A stretch of DNA of 64,000 nt, taken from positions 645,974,974 to 646,038,973 of the forward strand of contig NC_064616.1 in assembly GCF_023898315.1 (NCBI RefSeq), in the 5' to 3' direction. The position numbers and the translations under genes are program-made. Position 1 is the stretch's first letter, and the number at the start of each line of letters is the position of its first letter. Below are positions 38,151 through 49,404 of the stretch, one piece after another. The DNA is from Schistocerca nitens. Its lineage: Eukaryota; Arthropoda; Insecta; Orthoptera; Acrididae. The notes beneath the pieces are model-generated. The model was given only the letters and a program-made list of their open reading frames with translations. It was not told the origin of the DNA and searched no databases.

Positions 38151-38439
38151 TTTATACTCCATTGAAGAATTTTTCCACCAGTGATTCGACTAAATAATAT
38201 TGTTTCCCTATCACTGTGAACAATTTTCTTCATATGTTATACAAGAAACAGTAAAATCTCATACATATGTATGTACATAATTTTGACACTGTCTGTCCAG
38301 TCATGACTGGTAAATGACAGAGCTAGTAATAAATTAATAATACAGAAATTAAAAATGACTAGTGATCAGCAATGCAAGTGAAGTAATTACATTATATTCA
38401 TAGACAATAAGCCAAACAAATTGACAGAAGCAATCAGAC

Positions 38440-38670
38440 CTGTATCCTTGATGTCCCTGCGTCTAAGTGTAGCATGCCTTCCCCTGCGCCGCCCAGTTTC
38501 TGGTGCTGACACATCGCATCTGCTGCTGCTCCCACTGCCGCCGCCGCTGCTGCTGCTGCTACTGCTGACAGTACTACTGCTGCTTGTGCTACTGCTGCTA
38601 CTGCTGCTACTGCTACTACTGCTTCTACTGCCACAACCGCCACTCATGCCATGATTGTCCTCTTCATTTT
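38440..38670 (-). CDS. atos: atos coding exon 6 (poly-serine tract)
   Basis: The acceptor is TTGTTACAG|AA and the donor is ATACAG|GTCTGA. It contributes 2 nt, 76 codons and 1 nt, in exact phase with both neighbours. After an acidic start (NEEDNHGMSGGCGS), it is dominated by uninterrupted Ser runs with a few Thr, Val and Gly, encoded by AGC/AGT-type triplets. An Arg-rich GRRRGRHATLRRRD end follows. The tract is probably disordered and length-variable. A second in-phase acceptor (CTTCCTAG) ends just before 38691 and would add 7 residues. Donor consensus is weak beyond GT. Confidence 0.82.
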
Positions 38671-41289
38671 CTGTAACAAGCCATTTGCTTGCTAGGAAGT
38701 CCACATATATTTAAACAGTATAATAGGTCAACACAGACAACTTCATTTTGACTTTTGTAATTACAGTAACAACAGTAAAATTTAGAACAACAAGCCTCCT
38801 TGTTAAATTAAAATCACAAATTATGTATTCGAAGGTGAGCTATAAAATCCAAAGTACACACACATTTTACTGTGTTCAGGCCTAAAACTACAAAGAATAA
38901 GTCAGATCTGTACCATGTTTTAATGGCAATAAGATGGTACACAAGTGCTGAAACATGACCTTTGCTTGTGGGGGTGGGAGGGAGGGAGAAAGAATCTTTG
39001 ATCTTTCACAAATATGGGAAAATAATAATTATAAAAGTTTCAAGATCCAACATTATTACTACAAAAGATTTTTTTTTTTTTTTTGTTATACTAGCAATTC
39101 ACTGCGAGATTAAAGTGGCACACAAGGAAGACAACAGCCACTATTACTATCATCCAGCATAACTGTTATCCAAGTAGTGTCTTGACCTGCTTTCAATCAG
39201 TTCCACTCAAATGCCCCATCATTTGTTTCCTGGAGGTTCATTCCCCCACATATACTACTAGTCTTTTTCGCATTTGGTTTCTTATATCTCTTAGCATTTA
39301 TAGAAACCTATGTCAACTTTACATTACTTTACCTAATGTTTTCTAATTCATTTTCCAAAATGTGCACACTTCTAACATTAGGAGCATGTATCAGAGTTTA
39401 CTCTAGAATTTACAGTAGTCTTACTAGTCATAAACATGCAACAAAATTTATTTAGGTCTAAAAAACACTTTCTTGACAAACAGATGACAATGAATGAATC
39501 ACCCTTATGAGACATCCATATGGGGTGACAGCACTTCTGTCTGAATCTCTCCTTTCAGTTACACTCTGGAATACATGCACCATATTGAAAACCACTAGTG
39601 ACTTTTAGTTTTAAATATTCACTTATGCTTATGTACAAGAGTTGAATGATAAGTAATGGCTCCACGTACAGCACTCCCGAATATGCCATTCTCCTGGAGA
39701 TGCCATACTTGACCAGTTTCTCCTTCATAAATGTTTTGAAGGGACAGCATCATCTAAACAAGCTGAGCATTTCATCAATGGTGAGGTGCACTCCTAGTTT
39801 ATATAATAGTGGAAACCTATTGTTCACTTTGTTGGAAACTTCAGCGACTACTATGGACTTCTCTGCTTCCTCTCTTTGCTGTTGAATAGTTTTGTCAATC
39901 AATCATAATGATTTTAATAAGTTCCTTGAAATGTTCTCTTGCCATAATATTCTTGTAAATAGGTGACCCATTAGGTTTGACCAGAGATTGTAAACATTCA
40001 AAGAATTGTCCTTATTTGTACCCAGAAGTACTAGTATTCCTACAAAGGCATACAACATAGGCTGAAACACACACCACCACTCTGTCACAAAGTCAAATTT
40101 TGCAGCCTGGGATTTTCATCCATTCCAAAGAAGTCTTTTAGGGACACCACTAGAAATACAGACAATGTTGAAGACCTGGTTGGAGAAACACATGTGGAGA
40201 TTTCAATGAAACTTTTTTACTCACTGTCTAAAGGGTGTCCAGTTATGTGACAAATAAACCTGAAAGAATATCATAAGTTTGGTTTCATTAACTAAATTAG
40301 TCCTATTCAGTACCTCGTACTGTGCACAGAGGTATTAATTGTCACTCCAATCATCGTATCATTGTAAGTAGCACTAAACTTAACAGATTTTTCCCAATTA
40401 GTGATTTTTCAGTTTTCAGTGAAAATTTTCAGTGTATTCTCTCGGTGAGATACCTAAATAGGATCAAATTACAGTTTAGTGAAGGAGGACAGAAGAAGGT
40501 GAAGAGTAGAGTATAACATCCTTTCAAAAAAGAAGTCTCTCAGGTAGAGCACAAGCTCAGATTGTCAGTGGATGGGGAAAGAAACCAACTATCATTTCTA
40601 AAGGAACCGTACCGGCATCTGCACCACATGGTTTACAGAAATCACAGAATCTTTATACAAATGGCCAAATGGGCACTTCAACTGCCATCTCCTCAAAAGA
40701 GAATCCAGTGATTTAACTGCTGAATACTTTGCTCTGTAGCTTAGCAATGAACCATGCCTCTTTTACAACAACTTTTTATTTTAGCGTGGAATCCTTTAAA
40801 AAAATAAAAGTTTCTGAATATGGTCACATTTTTCTGTATCTAAAAAAATTTTCAATGGTAGCAAAACTTTGGGGAGAAAAGTTCATACAAAAAGTCTGCT
40901 CCAGAACATGGAACCAAGTACCAATGCCATTCAAAGAATATAGAGCCAACAGTTAAAATTAACTCTATTAGCAAATGAGTCTACATACTGCCTACTTTTC
41001 CCCATCTTTCATTTTGCTATTGAATATGGATCTGCTCTCTATCTGAACATTTTATAAAAACTCCACCGAGATGGCTTCATAACAGCCAAATGTACTTAAA
41101 TCATCAGAATAGATTAGCAGTAATTATTAAAAGTTGTCTCTCTTGTCATTTAGAGTAGACTTAGTGGAGTCTTTGAGGATGCTGATCTTAATCAACTTCA
41201 GAAACTGTAAGGGGCAGTCACATGAAAATGAGACAGATAGAAAAAACTTAAGTAAACTGTTTATTATTTCAGAAGTAATCACCATGACA
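38671..41289. other. Intronic sequence, no gene seen
   Basis: Part of atos intron 5. A poly(T) run lies at about 39068-39084. No recognised element or exon was found. Confidence 0.55.
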
Positions 41290-42186
41290 TAACCCTTAAC
41301 TCACAAGGTAGGGGTCTCAAACTGCGCAAAAATTTTCGAACTTGCTCTCCAAGGCCAGTTGTTGTGGAATACTTCTATACTCCCCCTACCCTCCTTAAAT
41401 TGCCGAGCCTATGATGTTTTGTCGTCTGTTGCATTACCATCTTCTGTGTTTATTGTTGACATGTTATTGATAGTGTTTGAGTCTCTTAGACCACACCTCG
41501 TGAACTACATATCTGTTTTCTTCAGTGAAGTACCATATAGTTCAAAATGCATTGGCAAGAATCTGTCATTTTTAACTTTCCTGAGTTTTATGAAATTCTT
41601 AGTTTGTCTATGGAGGAAGGTGTCAGTGATATGAATCAAGAAATATATGAAAAAGACTATTTTACATTAGCCAATGATCACAGTACTGCTATCGAACAAT
41701 AGAATCATTCAGAGGAAGAACTTCAGGAAAGTTGTGATTGGGATCTGTCTGGTTTTTTTTCAATGATATACTTAAAGTGTCTGTTAAAATCAAGTGTTCT
41801 GAGTGGTGATAACAAAAATGTAGTTCCCAGCAACGAATGTCAATTTGATAGCCTTTCTTTTTGCACCTATCAGGTGTGCAGAGATTGTATGATTTTTCAG
41901 ACTGTACTATAACGGTCTATTTATGTGTACTATTTAAACGAAGCACACAAACTTATGTGCTTTTGTGTGATAAATGGTAAAAGGCTGCAGGCTTTGTTTG
42001 CTGCAATAAAATAAACTAGAAGCATTTAAACAACACTTAAATAATTGTAAAAATAAATGTTATATAGCATAAATTAAAAATTTCAAATGATTTTTGCCTT
42101 AAACCTTGGTTTAAACATCGGGGTCCCAGAGACTCCACCACATGGTATACATTAAAGAAAAGTCACCTCGCGAGTTAAGGGGTAAT
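41290..42186. mobile_element. Terminal-inverted-repeat DNA element, non-autonomous
   Basis: The left end TAACCCTTAACTCACAAGG and the right end CGCGAGTTAAGGGGTAA are inverted repeats about 0.9 kb apart. The interior has an acidic open stretch (SMEEGVSDMNQEIYEKDYF) that could be a transposase N-terminus. No catalytic domain is present. piggyBac-like affinity is possible but not shown. Confidence 0.55.
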
Positions 42187-42199
42187 ACATATATCACAT

Positions 42200-42678
42200 G
42201 TGAGACAAGACAATCCATGCTTTCATGGAAAAATATTAGTGGTTGCCTGCAGAACCATGATTGTACTCAGGCATTCATCTCTTCATGCAAAGCAAATCTA
42301 CAGCCATGAATGTCTTTCTTCAGGGCTCCAAAAATGTGGAAAGCATATGAGGAGATATTGGGGCTGTATGAAGAGAGTGTAAGGAGGCAAGGGCTTCCCA
42401 GTAAAACTTCTGCAGCATACTCTTGGCAGCAAGTGGGCTAGTATACATGTGGTTAATTTGTTTTTTACTACACAGCAGATGTTTTGCTTTGAAGCCCTTA
42501 CACATACTCCATACAGTCATAATCTCTCCCCATGCGATTTCCCTATTTTTGGACCCCCAAACAGACATTTGTGGTTGCCAATTTGCTTTGGATCAAGAGG
42601 TGCACGCCTGGGTACAATCATGGTTCAGTAGGCAACCACAAAGGTTTTTCCATGGAGGCACTGACCATCTTGTCTCAC
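42200..42678. mobile_element. Head-to-head inverted mariner transposase fragments
   Basis: The right part (about 42420-42720, plus strand) encodes the C-terminal end of a mariner-type transposase: YSHNLSPCDFPIFGP, then VQSWFSRQPQRFFHGG and HLVSQWDKCINSY. The left part carries a diverged copy of the same segment on the minus strand (APISPHMLSTFLEP). The outer ends match as GTGAGACAAG / CTTGTCTCAC. The result is an imperfect palindrome with arms of about 230 bp. Confidence 0.78.
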
Positions 42679-42719
42679 AGTGGGATAAATGTATTAACAG
42701 TTATGATGGGTAGTTTTGA

Positions 42720-44597
42720 AATAGTAAGCAGTTTACTTACCTTTTTTTCCGCCAGTTTTATTTTCATTTTACTGCCCCTTACACAAGCTGATTGTCATGC
42801 ATAAGTTTTGTGAAAATAAACATTCACTAATGGCACTTTATAACTTAAAGTGTTGCCTTGGTAATTTAAACACATTCCAATCACCTATTTATTTATGAAG
42901 GAGAGAGAAGACGTCTTAGAAGGCAGTTTAAGGTTGGCAACCCAACATTCTGAGAGTTTAAGGTATTATTTGAAATACTGAGATCGAGGATTTAAACAAG
43001 TTTAACAACATATTTTAAAAAAAGAAGGGTAGTGCCTAATGATGAAATGTTACAACTACAAAGAGTAAACAAAGTATTTAAACAGTGGAAACCGAAGATG
43101 GAAAACATCCAACCCCTCTTATTTTAGAACTAGTTGTTCCACTCTCAGGGGAAAAAGGCAGGACAGAACATAGAAAAGATGAACATGCATTCATTTAATG
43201 CAAGGAAAGAATATGAACTAATTTTGAAATCAAATAAAATTAACAAAATCTCAAAAGGAAGTCTTCAGAAATTTCCTGTTATGTGTTCCATATACAAGAG
43301 ATTCTGTATTTTTTCTCTCTATTAGTTCTACTTCCTTATTTTAGTTCTGAAGGTGAAGAAATATATATAATTTCCCTTTCACATATAGTGTTATTCTTTT
43401 TCTTTTGAACAGAATACTTTAACCACCTTTTTTTTTTTTTTTTCAGCCATTCAATCCACAACTACTGGATTAACTGTTACCAATATCATAGGATCAGCAT
43501 GTAACAAAACATTCTCCTGTACAGGAAGGATTTGTTTTGAGTGACGCATTTGAAATTGTCATGAGAATATAAAAGTACATGCAAAACTTCCAGGTCAGTC
43601 CAGCATGTGCTCCTCTCCTTCTGAGCAAGCAGTGGAACTTAAACTGCAAGCATGCGATCACTATTGACAAGTTTTGGACACAATTTCTCGAAAATACAGA
43701 TGTTTTTAAACTTTTAGGACAAGTAAATCCAAACACAGAGTGGGTTCCAACATTTGTATGGTCTTAATGTATACCAGTATTCCCATGTTAAACTTCCCAT
43801 TCTTCCTACCTTTAATTTTCTATTTACACACTACACCATTCTTTTTCAACCATTTCACTTTTATCTTAATTTATTTTTTCTCCAATTTTGGTCTATTCCT
43901 CTTAAAAAAAATCTTACTTTTTCTATTTTCATTCACTTTACATTTCAATTCATTCTCCAATTTCTTCCAATTTTGACTACCAACTTTGGCTTATTAATAA
44001 CTAACAGTAAGTTATTAGTGTTCCGGATTTTCAACGTGTTATTTTATTTTGACTTCACTGCCATTTCTTTGATGTTGCCTTTCTTTAAATAAAGAGTGCA
44101 ATTTTTTATTCCCTGCAGATTGGTGCATATTCGCCTTTACTATCATCTTATGTCTTGACGAAATTCTGAAAAACAACAGATCAAACTGTATCCTTTTCCA
44201 GTTTGTGTACTTGTTTCATCCTGCAACAGTAAGTACTGTTAACATTACTCTTAAGCACAAAATCCTCTTGGCAAACACAATATTAACACTTTGAATGTAA
44301 TCTCAAGCACTTTTGAACACTTTCCACTATGTTGCTGTAGGACTGGCTTAGATTTGTGCAGCAGCATGTAAATAAACAGCACTATATATTCAAAACCTTT
44401 GCACAACTGACTCGGCAACAGTTCTTTCTACACACATGCAAGAATAGAGTGTCACAAAATGGAATTAAGGAAAGTATACTGGCTAAAATTAAAAATTTGT
44501 GTTAAATGAGCTTAGGTAAAATGTTGTTACAGTTGTGTGTGTCATGAAGACATTACCTGCTCTCTTTACACTGTGGATTTTGAGTTGCAGCACTAAC
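42720..44597. other. Intronic sequence, no gene seen
   Basis: Part of atos intron 5. It is very T-rich from 43790 to 44080. A poly(T) run lies at about 43428-43443. Long open frames there are low-complexity Phe-rich translations. Confidence 0.55.
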
Positions 44598-44719
44598 CTC
44601 TGCAAACAGAAGGCGTAGTTCCATAAATAAGCACATCCTCTGAGACATCACGGCAGGTTGGTGGAGGACTCTGATATTTACATGGATGACGGTGGATGCC
44701 ACTGACACTGGTGCTAGTG
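44598..44719 (-). CDS. atos: atos coding exon 5
   Basis: The acceptor is TTTAATTTAACAG|C and the donor is TGCAGAG|GTTAGT. It contributes 1 nt, 40 codons and 1 nt. The peptide TSTSVSGIHRHPCKYQSPPP, then TCRDVSEDVLIYGTTPSVC, is not strongly conserved. However, only this frame joins exon 4 and exon 6 without a stop. Reading past the donor hits TAG at once, which supports the splice site. Confidence 0.78.
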
Positions 44720-45126
44720 CTGTTAAATTAAAAGTGCTATCAGAACACCAGCAACCAGATGATGTCATGAACTGAAACCTATTCTTCACCTCTAGATATG
44801 TTATAATAGCACTAAACACCACACATTTATGCTGTACAGAAAAATAAAGTAACAAGAAATGGTATAATGAATATGGAAAAACTGATTTTATTATTTTCAT
44901 AACACTAACAACTTTATTTCAGTTTCTTCTAATTTATAGCAATCAGATATCAACAGCATCTAAAATATGTATCAATGTCCTTAACAATTCCAATGAACAG
45001 ACCACACACTGCAGTGTTTTGACACTATCTGAAGTGAATCTTTGTATGCCACTAATACAGGTAATGTTTGCATACAGTAAATTAAGAAAGTTCTAACTAC
45101 ACTGCCAGGATGTAACATCAACTCAC
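44720..45126 (-). other. atos intron 4 (407 bp)
   Basis: Short intron, GTGAGT donor and AACAG acceptor. No TE was seen. Confidence 0.75.
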
Positions 45127-45218
45127 AGTGTCCTTGTATCCTTTGAAGCAATGGTGTTGTGCAGTGGACACAATGACTGCGGAATTGAATCTGTCCGTGG
45201 CAGTGATCGCAAGCACAC
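45127..45218 (-). CDS. atos: atos coding exon 4
   Basis: The acceptor is AAATGTTATAG|GTG and the donor is ACACT|GTGAGT. It contributes 30 codons plus 2 nt. The peptide opens VCLRSLPRTDSIPQSLCPLH, matching the FAM214 segment 'VSVQSLPR' that follows 'HNVALK'. The join to exon 3 therefore reproduces the family motif exactly. Confidence 0.88.
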
Positions 45219-45972
45219 CTATAACATTTAGTTTTGATGCAAGGGTTACTTCCAGTTACACTAAAGAAGGTATAATTTTTTTGCATTCATCAAAAGGAAT
45301 CTAATGAATGGGTGGAGACAATGTTAACACATTAATAAACAATCTCATCATTTAATAGTTATGCATAACCAAAGCAGTTGTTCAGAAAAATAACCTTCTG
45401 CAGTGTATAACTCTTGTCATAAAAAAGCCAATAAAAGTATATTTGATATATTACACTAGTATACAAAGGTCATTCTAAAATTAAAATATGTACAGTTTAG
45501 GTCACATACATGCTTTATTTCAAAATTTTGGACATTATGCTTACATGTGGAAAGCCATACAACAGCGTAGGATGACCACATTTTACTGAAAAAAGAAAAC
45601 TTCACAGCTGCTTCATGGAAGTACAGAAATTACAACGGGACTGTTGGAGGGCGGGGGTCAGGGAAAGGGGGTGGGACGAGGAGGAAGAAAGGAATTCCAT
45701 GATAAAAATCATAAAAGCTACCTATTAAGGAATTAGAAAACTAATTCCTAGGGCAAATGCAATGAAACACATCACAAAAATATTCAGTAAAACCATCTTC
45801 TGTTGTCCTGTTATTTATTGATAATGTTCTGGCTGGAGTTTCATTGTTAAGATAAGAAAGAAAAAAAGGAAACGAGAAAACCAGAGTGATAGAAAGTACT
45901 CAAGAACTTAACTTACAACTATACAAACAGTGACAGCACTTCAGAAAATTTTAATAGTAATGCTCTACTCAC
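45219..45972 (-). other. atos intron 3 (754 bp)
   Basis: Intron with a G-rich stretch at 45645-45690. No named element was seen. Confidence 0.7.
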
Positions 45973-46192
45973 CTTCACAGCAACATTACGTGACAATGCA
46001 GCCAAGGGAAAAGTATGTTCCTCATGTTTGCAAGGGAAGACAGATGCCTGATCTGGGACGGTAAGTCGATACATTATGTGACTTGGATTACAGCCCTTGG
46101 TATTGCTCCACCATGCAGATAACTGTGAGAAATGTAGCTGTGAGCGCACAGCTTGGAACAGGCCTCTAACTGTCATAGGGGCCTCACCATAC
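45973..46192 (-). CDS. atos: atos coding exon 3 (N-terminal conserved block)
   Basis: The acceptor is TTACACAG|G and the donor is GTGAAG|GTGAGT. It contributes 1 nt plus 73 codons, ending in phase 0. The peptide YGEAPMTVRGLFQAVRSQLH, then FSQLSAWWSNTKG, SHIMYRLTVPD and HTFPLAALSRNVAVK, matches the conserved FAM214 N-terminal block 'FFSQLSAWLS...NILYRVS...HVFPVP..SHNVALK'. It is one of the most diagnostic exons. Confidence 0.95.
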
Positions 46193-47023
46193 CTGTGTAA
46201 ATTATTTCATAAAACAGAAATAACAAACAAATTAAATTTTCTATTTTGTGTAGTCATTTAGAAGTATCCAACAAATATAAATAAAGCAGTAGACAACTTA
46301 TTTTCATAATTTGCAATGTAGCCTAACAAATAACTGGAATCATTTACCAGGCATTAATTCACTACTTTACATAACAGTACAGATACCCTCTTCCATTTCC
46401 ATTATTACTCAATATATTCTGAACTAGATTTAATACTAGCATTACAATCCCATCGTATTTGAGACACAAATGCCATTAAAAAATTTAAATGCAGTATTTG
46501 ATTGCTTAGCATACTGCTAAAATACGAATGCAGAAACAGAAAAAATGCTGTAACAGTAGCACAGGTAAATGATGTTGACTGATCACTTACACAATTGATG
46601 GATGGTAAGTTACCCTCATAATACAGTAAAATCCCCTGTGTAATGTTTTAAATATGAGCTCATACAAGCACAAAAGAGTCAGAAACATACTGCATTCCTC
46701 TAGTCAGATAAAACGACCAGTAAACTCATTGCTGTGTTCTTGTCATGATACAAGTTATATTCAGTTAAAATGGGGAATATGGCAAAGTGCATACTGCTGG
46801 CACTTAAAATAATGAGTCCTCTTATTGGAGAAGGAATCTGAGTGTTCAGTGACAGTACAGTATTTGCAAGCGCACTACATTAATTTCTCTCATTCCAATG
46901 GCCACAAAGAGGAATAGTAATTTATTTGTCAAAGTACAAATTTACCTTAATAAAATATCTATCAGTTCATTTATACAGAAATAAATAAACACACCTGTTT
47001 AAAAAGGAGACAGTTTGGAACCC

Positions 47024-47025
<2 letters not shown>

Positions 47026-47074
<49 letters not shown>
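47026..47074. repeat. (GT)n microsatellite
   Basis: About 24 GT units. Confidence 0.95.
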
Positions 47075-47075
<1 letters not shown>

Positions 47076-47150
47076 TAAGTAAGCATCCCTAATTCTTTCA
47101 CGTCTGAAGGTCACACATGTCTTAATGAAGTAATACACAGCTTTGACATA

Positions 47151-47164
<14 letters not shown>

Positions 47165-47234
<70 letters not shown>
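47165..47234. repeat. (GA)n microsatellite
   Basis: About 35 GA units preceded by GATAGAGATAGA. Confidence 0.95.
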
Positions 47235-47241
<7 letters not shown>

Positions 47242-47875
47242 TCATTTCAAATCACCATTTCTTCATTTCCAGTAGGTTGTGCGCTTTCTTATACGTAAGA
47301 CATTGTTTTGAAACATCAGAACACTTTGCAGTAATTCTGCTGGTTTGCACATAATTTGTATTTAGGGGGATGTACATGCAACAGCAAACTTTATAGATTG
47401 TAGCGAACATTAATATTTGGTATATCATAACCATATTTAATTTTTATGTTGAAAATTTGTATATGATATTTCATGTTTTTCATTGTCACAAGAGTAATTG
47501 TGTGTTGGTATTGATTCCTTTCACTTTTTTCTGTATTTGCCATCCTGGCTCAACCACTCTACAAATAAAAATTTAACTTCTAAAATCTTAGACTGTCCGC
47601 GGTAAACAAACTTGGTCAATCTATTTTTTCAAGTGGAAGTGTATTACTGATGATAAAGCAAGACAATTTAGCTTTTATTTTTCTAAAATATGTAAAACAC
47701 ATTTAACCACAAAAGGTTTGATTGATTCATATGCAGCCTCACATTTCTTAATTCCAGTGTCCACTTATCAAGGTATACAACCAAATTTGTATTTCCTTCA
47801 TTACTTTTTGTAATTGGAAACAGGAGCCCTTTGCATAGTAAAGGCTCTTCATCTGATTATTTGGACTGGATAGAT

Positions 47876-48118
47876 GAATGAATGAGTGTATGGCATTGGT
47901 GGCCGGGATACCCCTCGCAGGATGGTTCGGCCGCCGCTCCACAAGTTCTTTAACACCACTACGGCGAATTGCGAGTGAATGAGGATGAAATAATGATGAA
48001 AGACACACAACACCCAGTCATCTCAAGGCAGAGAAAATCCCTGACCCCGCCATGAATCGAACCCGGGACCCTGTGTGCGGGAAGCGAGAACACTACCGCA
48101 AGATCACGAACCGCGGAC
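47876..48118 (-). mobile_element. tRNA-derived SINE with 11-bp target-site duplication
   Basis: The minus strand contains a tRNA-like promoter: TCTTGCGGTAGTGTTC (A-box region) and GGGTTCGATTC (B box) at the right end. The body extends leftward for about 240 bp. It is flanked by perfect copies of ACTGGATAGAT at 47865-47875 and 48119-48129, which fixes the insertion boundaries. Confidence 0.9.
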
Positions 48119-49212
48119 ACTGGATAGATAGAAGGACACTAAGCAAATTGGACCAGACTCTGAATTCAGGTGCAAACAAGTATCTCTGCTCTAATACGCA
48201 TGTTACAGCTGTGTACTCTGTGAGTTATTATGGTAAGCCAACAATCATATGCCAAACAGTAAAGGAAGAGATACAGCAGTGTATGGCTACCAGAATTGTC
48301 TGACCGAGTACACAAGAAATATCAGCCTTTAATTTTGAAACAGCAGAGAATGTTAAAGAAGAGATGTATCAGTCTTTACCACCAATCTTCTTCACCAGCT
48401 GAATGCACAAGAAAAATGGACTGCCAACATGGACTTCCATTGCAGCCATCAAATGATGACCCAGTACCTGACCAATGCAGGTACAACCCATGCCTCCAAG
48501 TATAATGCCACACAGAACATACATACATACATTTGGAGGACAGAGGACAACATGCCAGTGTTGTCACCCTAGACACACTGTACATTACTACAGGCAGAGT
48601 AATAAAGTTTTCAGGAACTACTACAGTGTCAACTGTCAAAGCGTCACAACAGTCCTATTCACGTCTGTCAGCTGCAGACCTGTGGGATGAAGACCATGGC
48701 CATACCATGGAAGAGATTATGCCCCAACATGCCATAGCCTTTCAATATTATAGTACAGAAGTCACCTAGCCACCATTTTGAGAGAAACTTAGTGAGGCGA
48801 TCATATATGGCAGTGAGACGACCACAGATGCAAATCCTGCAAGGATGACGAGTCAGGAAATCTCACTGAAGACATTACCATCACCATCAATGACTAACGT
48901 GCCCAGGTGTTTTTCGACTTAGGGGCTTCCTTTTCTGTAATGTTGGAAGCTTATTATGGTCAGCTAAACAAGATTGTTCTCTGATATAAAATTGATTGTG
49001 CTGAAGGTCACAAATGAAAAATACACTGGCAGTGGATATTGTCATTCTAGTAGCAATAGTGTCACATAGATATTTAATTTACGTGCTTATCCTTGGCCAT
49101 GGGGACAGGTTCATTATCTCGAGTAAGTCAGAAATGATCATGGAGAAACTTAACTGTTTTGTATATTCTAAAACACACTGTATTACATAGCCTATATATG
49201 ATGTTTGTTTAA

Positions 49213-49404
49213 AAAATTATAATTATAAAATTATGAGAATGTTTTGTTTTGTTTCTCACAGTCAGTTATAACAGGAAACCTAAAAACAGCAGTGGCACGT
49301 ATTTAGACTTTTTCAGACATCCAGTGAGCCAAAGCAGTATGGCAGCACATTAAGACATTATATAACCTTTAAACTTCACATTTTCATAATTTTATAATTA
49401 TTTT
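49213..49404. mobile_element. Small AT-rich MITE
   Basis: The termini AATTATAATTATAAAATTATGAGAATG and its inverse CATTTTCATAATTTTATAATTATTTT are 26-bp inverted repeats around a 140-bp unique core. Its right end overlaps the start of the large palindrome. Confidence 0.75.

Larger units (their letters stand above)
46193..47875. other. Intronic sequence with microsatellites
   Basis: First part of the 8.8-kb atos intron 2. It holds (GT)n at 47026-47074 and (GA)n at about 47165-47234. No gene was seen. Confidence 0.7.

Noticed and set aside
38421..38654. Plus-strand Leu-rich frame that looks like a membrane protein
   Set aside because: It is the antisense shadow of the atos poly-Ser exon, which has homology-consistent splice phase on the minus strand.
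43740..44092. Phe-rich frames of 78 and 112 codons
   Set aside because: They are translations of a T-rich intronic stretch with no homology or splice support.
44553..44900. 115-codon minus-strand frame
   Set aside because: It overlaps atos exon 5 in the wrong frame. Only the spliced frame joins the neighbouring exons.
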